Of a DNA stretch of 64,000 nucleotides, positions 25,959 through 34,766 are shown in pieces (positions within the stretch are counted from its first letter, which is position 1; each line of letters opens with the position of its first letter). The notes beneath the pieces were generated by a model. That model was given only the letters and a program-made list of their open reading frames with translations, did not search any database and had not been told where the DNA came from. Where the stretch lies: the NCBI RefSeq assembly GCF_900101495.1, contig NZ_FMUS01000004.1, forward strand, positions 1-64,000. Reading direction: 5' to 3'. Source of the stretch: Alkaliphilus peptidifermentans DSM 18978. GTDB lineage: Bacteria; Bacillota; Clostridia; Peptostreptococcales; Natronincolaceae. The position numbers and the translations under genes are program-made.

Positions 25959-27152
25959 CTAACCTTTTATCAATGATTCAATACGGTCTAATCCTTTTCT
26001 TATATTCTCCATTGAATTTGCGTAGGATAATCTTACAAAATCATCAACTCCAAAGGCCATTCCTGGTACTACTGCAACATGGGACTTATCTAAGCAAATT
26101 TCAGCAAAATCCATTGAACCTTCAATTAGTTTTCCTGCTATTTCTTTACCCTTCAGCTTAGATATATTCATCATTATATAGAATGCGCCTTTAGGTGTAA
26201 TACAAGAAACTCCGTCTATTTGATTTATTCTCTCAACCATATATTTTCTTCTTTCGTCAAAGGCCTTTCGCATTTCTTCCACTGAGGATTGATCTTCCAT
26301 TAGTGCCTTTGCACTGGCATACATGGCAATTGTATTGGGATGAGACGTGGCATGACTTTGAATATTACCCATTATTTTTGCAATCTCTTTATTGGATGCA
26401 GTATATCCAATACGCCAGCCTGTCATTGCATATGCCTTAGACATACCATTAACAACAATTGTTTGGTCCTTTATTTTTTCATTCAAGCTTGCAATACTAA
26501 TATGTTCAGCACCATCGTATACTAGTTTTTCGTATATTTCGTCTGCAATTACAATAATACCCTTCTCTACAGCTATGTCAGCAATCATTTGTAATTCATC
26601 TTTAGTATAGGAAGAGCCAGTTGGGTTTGATGGGCTGTTTAGTAAAATAGCCTTGGTATTAGGTGTAATGGCAGCCAACAAATCATTCCTCTTCATTTTA
26701 AACTCATTTTCCTCTGAACATTTGACGAAAACTGGGATGGCATCAGCCATTTTTACTAGTTCCTCGTAGCTTACCCAATATGGAACAGGAATGATTACTT
26801 CATCACCTGGATTACATATAGCTAATAATGCGTTATATAATGAGTGCTTTGCTCCGTTAGAAACTACTATATTTTCTGGCTTATATTCTAAATTATTATC
26901 ATCTTTAAGCTTTTTACATATGACTTCTCTATAAAGAGGAAGTCCTGAAGCAGCAGTGTATCTAGTGATTCCTTTATCCAGTGCCTCAATTGCTGCCCTA
27001 TTAATATTCTCTGGGGTATTAAAGTCAGGTTCACCAACACCAAAGCTAATAACATCGATGCCTTCCGCCATCATTTGTTTTGCTTTAGCATCAATAGCTA
27101 ATGTAACAGAAGCAGTAATTTTTTGACTCTTTTCAGAAAGCTTAATTTTCAT
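25959..27152 (-). CDS. aspB: Class I aminotransferase, aspartate aminotransferase AspB type
   Basis: The 397-residue PLP enzyme is very similar in layout to Bacillus AspB: GVGEPDFNTPENINRAA at the N-terminus, NGAKHSLYN, PYWVSYEELVK, LNSPSNPTGSSYTKDEL, the PLP lysine in VVNGMSKAYAMTGWRIGY and the substrate-carboxylate arginine in DFVRLSYANS. It interconverts aspartate and oxaloacetate, and related enzymes also transaminate prephenate or phenylpyruvate. With the aromatic pathway close by, a role in the last step of Phe/Tyr formation is possible but not shown. ATG follows GGAGGTAAG. Confidence 0.88.
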   Translation of the reverse strand: MKIKLSEKSQKITASVTLAIDAKAKQMMAEGIDVISFGVGEPDFNTPENINRAAIEALDKGITRYTAASGLPLYREVICKKLKDDNNLEYKPENIVVSNGAKHSLYNALLAICNPGDEVIIPVPYWVSYEELVKMADAIPVFVKCSEENEFKMKRNDLLAAITPNTKAILLNSPSNPTGSSYTKDELQMIADIAVEKGIIVIADEIYEKLVYDGAEHISIASLNEKIKDQTIVVNGMSKAYAMTGWRIGYTASNKEIAKIMGNIQSHATSHPNTIAMYASAKALMEDQSSVEEMRKAFDERRKYMVERINQIDGVSCITPKGAFYIMMNISKLKGKEIAGKLIEGSMDFAEICLDKSHVAVVPGMAFGVDDFVRLSYANSMENIRKGLDRIESLIKG

Positions 27153-27240
27153 TTTCTTACCTCCATATTCAATGAGATATGTAAATCAATATACTATATA
27201 TCTAAGCATATCCTATTTTAACAAATATTTCTGTTTTTTG

Positions 27241-28065
27241 CTACAGATTTTGTATTTTTAAATTTTTACTAACATTTTCTAAAGGAACTCTAATACTACC
27301 TAGATTTCGATTAGGTCTATCTTTATATGGATAGTGAAAATCTGTACCTCCTGTAACAATAAGATTGTTTGCTTCTGCAAACTTCAAGTATTTAGAAATC
27401 TCATGTTGGCTATGATCAGGATGATACACCTCAATTCCCTTAGCACCGTTTCCTACTAAGCCCTTAAGCAATAGCTGATTTCCAACCAATCCAGGATGTG
27501 CTATTACTGGCATTCCACCAACTTTCTTAATTAATATAATAGCTTCATTGGGAGTAATCTTGTATCTTGGAACATAGGCAGGACATCCCCTATTTAAAAA
27601 TTTTCTAAAGGCTTCTGATAAATCTGAAACTATACCTTTACTAACCAAAACTTTAGCAATGTGGGGTCGCCCTACCACACCATTACCAGACACTTCTATT
27701 ACATCCTCATAACTAATGGTAAACCTGAGATTTTTTAATTTATCTACAATTTTTTTGGCTCTAAGGTCTCTAGCATTCTTTAAGGTGTCTAATGTTTGTA
27801 ATAACTCATGTGAGTGATAATCTATTCCATAACCAAGTATGTGAACTTCTTCATCATTATACTCTGTACTAAGTTCAATTCCAGGTATTACAATGAAGGC
27901 TTTTTTCTCTCCATAAAGAATGCCTTCTTGTACCCCCGCTACTGTATCATGATCTGTAATTGCTATTCCATCTAGATTTTTACTTATAGCTAATTCAATA
28001 ACCTCACTTGGAGTAAGTACACCATCGGAGGCAGAAGTATGAACATGCATATCTATATATTTCAT
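27241..28065 (-). CDS. PHP-domain phosphoesterase (TrpH/RNase AM-like)
   Basis: The 274-residue protein has all PHP metal-binding blocks: MHVHTSASDG, AITDHDTVAG, PGIELSTEY, VIAHPGL and TGGTDFHYPY. The length and architecture are those of the TrpH/YciV group. These hydrolyse 3',5'-nucleoside bisphosphates and trim RNA 5' ends, and some members are histidinol-phosphate phosphatase-like. The precise substrate cannot be decided. It is preceded by an AT-rich spacer and followed by aspB with about 90 bases between. ATG is preceded by AGAGGTTGG. Confidence 0.85.
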   Translation of the reverse strand: MKYIDMHVHTSASDGVLTPSEVIELAISKNLDGIAITDHDTVAGVQEGILYGEKKAFIVIPGIELSTEYNDEEVHILGYGIDYHSHELLQTLDTLKNARDLRAKKIVDKLKNLRFTISYEDVIEVSGNGVVGRPHIAKVLVSKGIVSDLSEAFRKFLNRGCPAYVPRYKITPNEAIILIKKVGGMPVIAHPGLVGNQLLLKGLVGNGAKGIEVYHPDHSQHEISKYLKFAEANNLIVTGGTDFHYPYKDRPNRNLGSIRVPLENVSKNLKIQNL

Positions 28066-28170
28066 AAAACCAACCTCTTTTCACAGAGTAGTATATAGTC
28101 AATTAGCAATGAATAATTAGTAATGAGTAATTATTTATTATTTATTTATAGTCTTTACATAGTATTGATT

Positions 28171-28256
28171 CAACATTCTCAATTTTAATTCTCAATTTTT
28201 CATTTTCCATTTTCAATTTACTTTGTTTCTTCCATTTCAATTTTCAATTTTTCTTT
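28171..28256. repeat. AT-rich degenerate tandem repeat of CAATTTT units
   Basis: The spacer contains repeated variants of TTCAATTTT and TTCTCAATTTT. A similar stretch (TTCAATTTTCAACTTTCAA) occurs at about 14618-14650 in another spacer. Upstream at 28100-28140 there is AGCAATGAATAATTAGTAAT, another simple direct-repeat patch. These look like non-coding low-complexity filler. Nothing else is seen in the 28066-28270 spacer. Confidence 0.5.
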
Positions 28257-28270
28257 TGAGATTTATACAT

Positions 28271-28300
28271 AAAAAAGTCTGCCATATAATCAGCAGACTC
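28271..28300 (-). terminator. Intrinsic terminator of spoVS
   Basis: GAGTCTGC pairs with GCAGACTT across a 10-base loop, followed on the minus strand by TTTTTATG, about 20 bases behind the spoVS stop. Confidence 0.75.
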
Positions 28301-28317
28301 TTGGATTTGTAATTTCT

Positions 28318-28578
28318 CTATCTAGGTTCTACAATTAGTTTTATTGCAGTTCTCTCTTCACCATCAATTTGAATATCGGTGAATGCAGGTATACAGATCA
28401 AGTCAAGTCCACTAGGAGCTACAAATCCTCGCGCAATTGCAACTGCTTTTACTGCTTGATTTAGAGCGCCAGCTCCAATAGCCTGTATTTCAGCTGTTCC
28501 ACGTTCTCTAAGAACACCGGCTAATGCTCCAGCAACAGAATTTGGGTTTGATTTTGCTGATACTTTTAATACTTCCAT
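28318..28578 (-). CDS. spoVS: Stage V sporulation protein S
   Basis: The 86-residue protein is a near-canonical SpoVS (MEVLKVSAKSNPNSVAGALA, then IQAIGAGALNQAVKAVAIAR), an Alba-like nucleic-acid-binding fold needed for spore coat assembly and dehydration in Bacillus. The open frame extends to 28653, but AAAGGGGG before the ATG at 28578 and the invariant family length select the shorter form. It lies between the aromatic genes and the PHP gene with its own terminator, and marks the organism as a spore former or descendant of one. Confidence 0.95.
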   Translation of the reverse strand: MEVLKVSAKSNPNSVAGALAGVLRERGTAEIQAIGAGALNQAVKAVAIARGFVAPSGLDLICIPAFTDIQIDGEERTAIKLIVEPR

Positions 28579-28703
28579 TATTAAAAAGCCCCCTTTGTTA
28601 TAATGTGTTTTACTATAATTTGGATACCTTTTATAATATTCTACCAAAATCAATAAATACCTTCAATTTTTCATAAAATTCTTTATAATTTATTAAATAA
28701 TCA

Positions 28704-29483
28704 TTAAACAATAGTTAATAGTTTTTCAATTATTTCCTTACATATTTCATCCACTGGTTTATTATCTGTATTTATGATAATATCAGCGGATTCTCTGTAC
28801 TTTTCTTTTCTTTGCAACATAATATTTTCTATTGTTTTAATATCCATAGAATTTTTGAGTAGAGGTCTATTACTGTCTAACTTTATACGGTTATATATTG
28901 TTTCTTCTTTAGCGTCTAATAATATAATTATGCCATTTGTCTTTAATTCAACTATATTTGCTTGATTCAATATAACCCCTCCACCACATGAAATAATGGA
29001 GTTTTTTCTTTCACTTATTTTTTTCACCATTCTACTTTCAAGCCTTCTAAAATAATCTTCTCCTTGAACTTGGAAGATTTCTGAGATGGTGACTTTTTCC
29101 TCTTCTTCTATTAATTGATCTATATCTATAAAGGGCATTTCCATATGGATAGATAGTTCTCTACCTACTGTTGTTTTACCTGAGCCCATAAAGCCTATTA
29201 GAACAATATTTTGTGTAACTAAAATTTTAGATTGCAATCTTCTACTTGTCCTCATAACTTCTTCAAATAAAGCAATGATCTCTTGTTGATAATTGGGATT
29301 ATTTAAATGTGCTACTGCTTTTTTAATTACCTCAGCCTCTCTTTTGGGATGTAAGATAGGTAGACCCTTTTCCTTTTTGTATTTCAAAACCTCACTTACC
29401 AACTCTAGTCTTTTTGAGAAAATCTCAACTAAAGCTTTATCGCACTGGTCAATTTTATATCTAAGTTCATCAAGATTTCCCAT
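28704..29483 (-). CDS. aroK: Fused chorismate mutase-shikimate kinase
   Basis: Residues 1-85 form an AroQ-type chorismate mutase (LRYKIDQCDKALVEIFSKR; catalytic Arg/Lys residues in the three-helix pattern), which makes prephenate. Residues ~92-259 are a shikimate kinase with P-loop GFMGSGKTT, the DIDQLIEEEE motif, and FRRLESRMV and SCGGGV for shikimate binding. The two activities are not consecutive in the pathway (steps 5 and 8), so fusion may serve co-regulation. It is the last gene of the tyrA-aroA-pheA-aroC-aroB-aroE set, separated by 108 bases. ATG follows GGGGGTGC. Confidence 0.93.
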   Translation of the reverse strand: MGNLDELRYKIDQCDKALVEIFSKRLELVSEVLKYKKEKGLPILHPKREAEVIKKAVAHLNNPNYQQEIIALFEEVMRTSRRLQSKILVTQNIVLIGFMGSGKTTVGRELSIHMEMPFIDIDQLIEEEEKVTISEIFQVQGEDYFRRLESRMVKKISERKNSIISCGGGVILNQANIVELKTNGIIILLDAKEETIYNRIKLDSNRPLLKNSMDIKTIENIMLQRKEKYRESADIIINTDNKPVDEICKEIIEKLLTIV

Positions 29484-29591
29484 TAGTGCACCCCCTATGC
29501 TTCTTTTACTAGCTAATTTAAACCTTTAAACTAATACTACAGAGTATTTCTATTATATATTACTTCATTAGCATTAATAAATTTTATAGTA

Positions 29592-30446
29592 TTACTTAAA
29601 TATTGATTCTTCTATTTCTTTGAAAATAGATGTGGCAATAGAGCTACAAATGGTTGTATTCATCCATATTTCTTGAGATTTAATAGCTTGATAAAAGAGC
29701 ATGGAGAATCCATTTAGTATTCTACAACCATTTCTTTCTGCTGTTTCTAAAAATTTTGTTTTATAGGGATTATATATTAAATCATAAGCTGTTTCTACAT
29801 TTTTGAATAATCTCTCTTCAATAACCATTGAATCTAGTGTGGCCTTCATTCCAATAGGAGTAGTATTTATAACAATTTTGTAAGAACCTTCTATGTTATT
29901 AAGGGTAGCTACATCTATATTTGTTGCTCCTGTAGTTATCATCAAATCTTTTTTTAGCTCCTGTGCCTTTTCAATCGTTCTATTGGCAATTGTAACTTTA
30001 CAACCTATCAAAAGCATTTCATATGCTATAACCCTAGCTGCACCTCCAGCTCCCAGGATCAAAACTTTCTCACCAGCAATATTGATCCTCTCTGCTTCTA
30101 AGCTTCGCATAAAGCCATAGCCGTCGGTATTGTAGCCTTTATACATATTATTTTCCAGCTTAACAGTATTTACAGCTCCATAGGTTTTAGCCCTTTCATC
30201 TAACTCCTCCAAAAAAGGTATTATTTTTTCTTTATGGGGTTGAGTTACATTAAAGCCATCAAAGTTATCCTTCATTATACTTAATGATTCCTTTAAATAA
30301 CTAGGTTGTATTTTTAAAGATATATAATTTCTATTGAGCTTCATTTCTCTAAAAACTCGATTATGTATATCCGGTGATAGGCTATGGGAAATGGGATCAC
30401 CAATAACAGCATATAGTTTAGTTTTACTACTAACTACAGTTTCCAT
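29592..30446 (-). CDS. aroE: Shikimate dehydrogenase
   Basis: This NADP-dependent enzyme reduces 3-dehydroshikimate. The substrate-binding N-domain shows GDPISHSLSPDIHN and GFNVTQPHKE (catalytic Lys/Asp pair), and the nucleotide loop is LILGAGGAARVIAYEML with NRT for NADP selectivity. The C-terminus has GFSMLFYQA. GGAGGTCAATAAA precedes the ATG at 30446; a TTG at 30461 inside the aroB end is less likely. The ribosome site lies in the last codons of aroB, so translation is coupled. Confidence 0.94.
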   Translation of the reverse strand: METVVSSKTKLYAVIGDPISHSLSPDIHNRVFREMKLNRNYISLKIQPSYLKESLSIMKDNFDGFNVTQPHKEKIIPFLEELDERAKTYGAVNTVKLENNMYKGYNTDGYGFMRSLEAERINIAGEKVLILGAGGAARVIAYEMLLIGCKVTIANRTIEKAQELKKDLMITTGATNIDVATLNNIEGSYKIVINTTPIGMKATLDSMVIEERLFKNVETAYDLIYNPYKTKFLETAERNGCRILNGFSMLFYQAIKSQEIWMNTTICSSIATSIFKEIEESIFK

Positions 30447-30447
30447 T

Positions 30448-31521
30448 TTATTGACCTCCAATAAGTTCTGTCAAAAGCTTTTTAGTTTCTTCAATTGAAA
30501 GAAGTACTTCCGTTACCTTGCTTTTTGCAGTTGGTAATACAAAGGAAATCTTACCATTTTGATTCTTTTTATCCTTCACCATGCTATCGATTAATTTTTC
30601 TAGACAGATATTATCTAATTTTACATTATCATAACAATCAGTAATCACATCTATAATTTCATTAAAGTATTCTATGCTTATTAATTCCAGCAACATTGAC
30701 AGTTTTGCCTCTATATACATTCCAATTAAAACTGCTTCACCATGGGTATACACTTTATAGTCTGTTATAGTCTCTAATCCATGACCAACTGTATGACCAA
30801 AGTTTAAGATTTTTCTAAATCCCAATTCTTTTTCATCCAGACAAACAATTTCAGATTTAATTTCACAGCAGGTCTTTATAACATAAGTAATTGAGGTGGT
30901 GTCAAGTGCTTTAATTTTAGAAAGGTTCCTCTTAATATATTGCAAAAAGCTATAATCATGAATTACCCCATACTTTATTACCTCTCCAATTCCACTTAGT
31001 AGCTGCTTCGTTGGTAATGTATTTAATATATCTGTATAGATTAAAACTGACTTTGGCTGATAAAAGGTACCCACTAAATTTTTACCTTGGGGTAAATTAA
31101 TGGCTGTTTTTCCTCCTACGCTGCTGTCAACTTGAGCTAATAAAGTAGTAGGAATTTGAATAAAGTCTATTCCTCTCATGTAAATGGAAGCACAGAAGCC
31201 TGCAATATCACCTACAACTCCTCCACCAAATGCAATTACTTTTGATTTTCTAGTAAGATTTTTCTCTACCATAAAGCTTAAAATTTCCATTGCCATTTCA
31301 AAATTTTTAGATGCTTCACCAGATGGAATAATAAATTTGATGAAATCTTCACCTCTTAATGCCTCTTCTAATTTATGAAAATATAGGTTATGTACATTTT
31401 CATCAGTAATAATAATCCATTGATCGGCGTTGCCGATGTATTCAGTTAGATTTTCTATTATACCTTCTTTAATATTTATCCAATAGCTTGATTCTCCTAA
31501 ATTTATATGTACTCTTTCCAT
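30448..31521 (-). CDS. aroB: 3-dehydroquinate synthase
   Basis: The 357-residue NAD/zinc enzyme converts DAHP to 3-dehydroquinate. Recognisable blocks are FGGGVVGDIAGFCASIYMRG, PTTLLAQVDSSVGGKTAIN, the zinc ligands in LGFRKILNFGHTVGHGLE and the DKKNQNGKISFVLP segment. The gene starts inside the last codons of aroC (19-base overlap) behind GAGGAG, and ends two bases before the aroE start, indicating one tightly coupled transcript. Confidence 0.96.
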   Translation of the reverse strand: MERVHINLGESSYWINIKEGIIENLTEYIGNADQWIIITDENVHNLYFHKLEEALRGEDFIKFIIPSGEASKNFEMAMEILSFMVEKNLTRKSKVIAFGGGVVGDIAGFCASIYMRGIDFIQIPTTLLAQVDSSVGGKTAINLPQGKNLVGTFYQPKSVLIYTDILNTLPTKQLLSGIGEVIKYGVIHDYSFLQYIKRNLSKIKALDTTSITYVIKTCCEIKSEIVCLDEKELGFRKILNFGHTVGHGLETITDYKVYTHGEAVLIGMYIEAKLSMLLELISIEYFNEIIDVITDCYDNVKLDNICLEKLIDSMVKDKKNQNGKISFVLPTAKSKVTEVLLSIEETKKLLTELIGGQ

Positions 31522-32639
31522 CTTTTTTCAATCTCCTCTAAAGAATCTCCACCAAATTTTCTTAAAAACTCCTCTGCTATTACTGTAATAGCCACCATTT
31601 CTCCTACTATTGAGGCTGCAGGTACAGCACAGGTATCACTTCGCTCAACAGTAGCTAAAGCACTTTCCTTCGACTCTATATCAACTGTTTTAAGGGGTTT
31701 GTACAATGTTGGTATAGGTTTCATGCCACAACGTATTACTATGTTCTCCCCATTGGACATACCACCTTCAATTCCTCCAGCATGATTGGTATTTCTAAAA
31801 AATCCTTTTGTTTTTTGGAATAGTATCTCATCATGAACTAAAGAACCAACCCTTGAGGTGTTTTGAAAACCATACCCAAGCTCAACCCCCTTCACTCCTT
31901 GAATACTCATTAGGGCATAGGAAAGCTTAGCATCCAGTTTTCTATCCCAATGAACATAACTTCCAAGACCTTTAGGGACACCACTTATATGTATTTCAAA
32001 TATACCACCTAGAGAATCTCCTGCTTTCTTTGTTTCTTCAATTAGCTGTATCATTTTTTTCTCAACAATTCCATCAACACAGCGAACAGAGGAAGAGTCG
32101 GACTCTTTGATTCTACTAGTATCTGTGATGATTTCCTGCAGATGAATATCGCCAATCGCTGTAACATGACTATGGGTGGTTATATTAAAATAACTCATAA
32201 ACTGCTTTATTAAGCTTCCAGCTGCAACCCTTACAGCTGTTTCTCTAGCACTACTTCTTTCTATTACATTTCTTATATCGTCAAAATTATATTTCAACAT
32301 GCCAGTTAAATCTGCATGTCCTGGTCTTGGTTTTGTAACTAGCTTATCACATTTATTAGTATTTATTGGGCTCATATATTCTGTCCAATTTTCATAATCT
32401 TTGTTAGGAATTATAAAGGAAATTGGACTTCCTAAGGTTTTGCCTCCCCTGATACCCGATAATATTTCTATTTTATCCTTTTCGATTTTCATTCTATCTC
32501 CACGGCCATAACCCTGCTGTCTTCTAGCTAAATCTCTATTAATTTCCTCAACATTCATTGAAACATTTGATGGCATACCTTCAATGAAGCCAACCAGAGC
32601 TTTTCCATGTGATTCACCTGCAGTAAATACCCGTAACAT
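31503..32639 (-). CDS. aroC: Chorismate synthase
   Basis: The 378-residue FMN-dependent enzyme forms chorismate from EPSP. It shows the signature GESHGKALVGFIEGMP, RRQQGYGRGDRMKIEKD, RPGHADLTGMLKYNFDDIRN and ERSSARETAVRVAAG, and near the C-terminus RSDTCAVPAASIVGEM. These cover all conserved FMN- and EPSP-binding regions. Length is normal for Firmicutes. It follows pheA by 12 bases and overlaps aroB. Confidence 0.97.
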   Translation of the reverse strand: MLRVFTAGESHGKALVGFIEGMPSNVSMNVEEINRDLARRQQGYGRGDRMKIEKDKIEILSGIRGGKTLGSPISFIIPNKDYENWTEYMSPINTNKCDKLVTKPRPGHADLTGMLKYNFDDIRNVIERSSARETAVRVAAGSLIKQFMSYFNITTHSHVTAIGDIHLQEIITDTSRIKESDSSSVRCVDGIVEKKMIQLIEETKKAGDSLGGIFEIHISGVPKGLGSYVHWDRKLDAKLSYALMSIQGVKGVELGYGFQNTSRVGSLVHDEILFQKTKGFFRNTNHAGGIEGGMSNGENIVIRCGMKPIPTLYKPLKTVDIESKESALATVERSDTCAVPAASIVGEMVAITVIAEEFLRKFGGDSLEEIEKRWKEYI

Positions 32640-32651
32640 ACATTATCCTCC

Positions 32652-33476
32652 TTATTCATAGGTTATCCCAATAGGATATGAGCCTAAAACCTTAAAATAA
32701 TTCACGTAAATACTTATATCTTCAAAAACCTTCATTACCATTTCATTGTCTTTATGACCAATAAAGTCTATATAGAAAACATATTTGCCCATTTCAGTTT
32801 TTGCAGGACGTGATTCTATTCTTGTTAAATTAATTCCTCTGTCGGCAAAGGCCTTTAGCACTAGGTATAAGCTACCGGGATAGTCATTATGAAAGGAAAA
32901 AACAATTGAAGTTTTATCATTTCCGGTTACTATAGTTTTTCTTCCTCCAATAATTATAAACCTAGTTTGATTAAAATTATTATCCTGAATACCACATTTA
33001 AGAATCTTTAGCTTATGTATTTTAGCAGCATACGTATTGGCTATTGCTCCATATTGGTTTCCCATTTCCTTTACAACCATACAGGCACTAGATGAGCTGT
33101 CACATGAATGGAGGCTTATATGGGGATAATTTATATTAAAAAAATCTCGACACTGCTGTATGGCTTGATGATGGGAATAAATATGTCTTATTTCTTCAAC
33201 ACTTGAAGCATCACTTAAAATGCAATGTTCTATCTTAAGTATAACTTCTCCTCTAATTGTTGAAATCCTTGTTTTCATTAAGCTATCCATCACTTGAGTT
33301 ACTGCTCCCTCTGTGGAATTTTCTATAGGGAGTATTCCTTCATCTATCTCCTTCTCTTCTACTCCTTGAATTATATCTGTAAATGTTTTCAATGGAACAA
33401 GTCTACTGTTTTGTGAATATAAATAAGCGGCCATATGGCTAAAGGAGCCTGCTGGCCCTAAATATCCAATTTCCAT
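32652..33476 (-). CDS. pheA: Prephenate dehydratase
   Basis: The 274-residue enzyme makes phenylpyruvate. The N-terminal catalytic lobes include GYLGPAGSFSHMAAYLY, LPIENSTEGAVTQVMD, and NFNQTRFIIIGG with the TRF motif. A C-terminal ACT domain (TSIVFSFHNDYPGSLYLVLK, NLTRIESRPAKTEMGKYVF) carries the ESRP motif that binds phenylalanine for feedback control. There is no mutase domain here; mutase is supplied by the fused protein at 28704-29483. It lies 12 bases after aroA. Confidence 0.95.
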   Translation of the reverse strand: MEIGYLGPAGSFSHMAAYLYSQNSRLVPLKTFTDIIQGVEEKEIDEGILPIENSTEGAVTQVMDSLMKTRISTIRGEVILKIEHCILSDASSVEEIRHIYSHHQAIQQCRDFFNINYPHISLHSCDSSSSACMVVKEMGNQYGAIANTYAAKIHKLKILKCGIQDNNFNQTRFIIIGGRKTIVTGNDKTSIVFSFHNDYPGSLYLVLKAFADRGINLTRIESRPAKTEMGKYVFYIDFIGHKDNEMVMKVFEDISIYVNYFKVLGSYPIGITYE

Positions 33477-33488
33477 TATTTCACCATC

Positions 33489-34766
33489 CTAAAGAGTTAT
33501 TTCCTTTAGTCTTTCTTCAAATTGAGGAAATGAGATAGAAATACATTCACTATTTGATATTTTAACTGTATCATTAGCAAATAGTCCACATATCGCCATA
33601 GCCATAGCAATTCTATGATCTCCGTAGCTTTCTACATTCCCTCCGCCGATAATATTCGGTCCCTCAATCTCCATACCATCTGTTAATTCAGTAATATTAA
33701 TACCTAGTTTTTTCATTTCTGTTACCATTGCAGTAATACGATTTGATTCTTTAAATTTTAGTTCCTCAGCGCCTGTAATGGTTGTTTTACCTTCAGCCAA
33801 TGCTGCAGCCACTGCAATTACAGGTATTTCATCGATTAACCGGGGAATAATTTCCTTTTCAATACATGTACCTACAAGCTTGCAACCTCGTATTATAATA
33901 TCACCGATTTCTTCACCACCACTTACAAAGCTGTTTTCCATTTCAATATCTGCACCCATTTTCTTTAATACATCAATAATTCCAGTACGGGTAGGATTTA
34001 AACCCACCTTTTGGATTGTTAGATTCGACCCAGGCATTGCTGCAGCAGCAACCATAAAAAAGGCAGCAGAAGAAATATCTCCTGGTACTTCAACGGTTTG
34101 ACCGTATAAATCTGACTTACTAATAATTATTGTATTATCCTCCTTTTTCACATTACCCCCAAATGCTTTAAGCATTCTCTCTGTATGATCCCTTGATTGA
34201 GTGGTTTCTGTAACCTTTGTATTACCATTTGCAAAAAGACCTGCCAACATAATTGCTGATTTAACCTGAGCACTGGAAACCGGCAATGTATAATCAATCG
34301 CTTTTAGTCCACCACCTTTTATTGACAGTGGGGCTAATCTACCATTATCCCTACCCTCAATAATAGCTCCCATTTCCCTTAAGGGAGTTGCAATTCTTGC
34401 CATAGGTCTCCTTCTTATGGAGGAATCTCCTGTAATTATAGTTAAAAATTCCTGACCCGCTAAAATTCCAGAAAGCAGCCGAATAGTGGTACCTGAATTG
34501 CCTACATTAAGCACATCTTCAGGCTCTTTAAGTCCAGATAATCCATTACCATATACAATAATCTTTTTTCCTTCCTCTTCAATTCTTATTCCTAAACCTC
34601 GACAACAGTCAATGGTACTTAAACAATCCTCACCCCTTAGAAAATTTTCTATTACAGTCTCACCCTTACTGATACTGGCCAGCATTATGGATCTGTGGGA
34701 GATGGATTTATCTCCTGGTACAGCAATTATTCCTTGTATTTTATTCACTCTATTTACCCTTAACAT
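33489..34766 (-). CDS. aroA: EPSP synthase (3-phosphoshikimate 1-carboxyvinyltransferase)
   Basis: The 425-residue enzyme has the family blocks VPGDKSISHRSIMLASI, LNVGNSGTTIRLLSGIL, SSAQVKSAIMLAGLF and DHRIAMAMAICG, with both inside-out barrels of normal length. The PEP-site region GNSGTTIRLLSG has glycine-alanine content resembling the class II (Firmicute-type) enzymes. It overlaps the end of tyrA by 17 bases, indicating coupling. Confidence 0.96.
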   Translation of the reverse strand: MLRVNRVNKIQGIIAVPGDKSISHRSIMLASISKGETVIENFLRGEDCLSTIDCCRGLGIRIEEEGKKIIVYGNGLSGLKEPEDVLNVGNSGTTIRLLSGILAGQEFLTIITGDSSIRRRPMARIATPLREMGAIIEGRDNGRLAPLSIKGGGLKAIDYTLPVSSAQVKSAIMLAGLFANGNTKVTETTQSRDHTERMLKAFGGNVKKEDNTIIISKSDLYGQTVEVPGDISSAAFFMVAAAAMPGSNLTIQKVGLNPTRTGIIDVLKKMGADIEMENSFVSGGEEIGDIIIRGCKLVGTCIEKEIIPRLIDEIPVIAVAAALAEGKTTITGAEELKFKESNRITAMVTEMKKLGINITELTDGMEIEGPNIIGGGNVESYGDHRIAMAMAICGLFANDTVKISNSECISISFPQFEERLKEITL

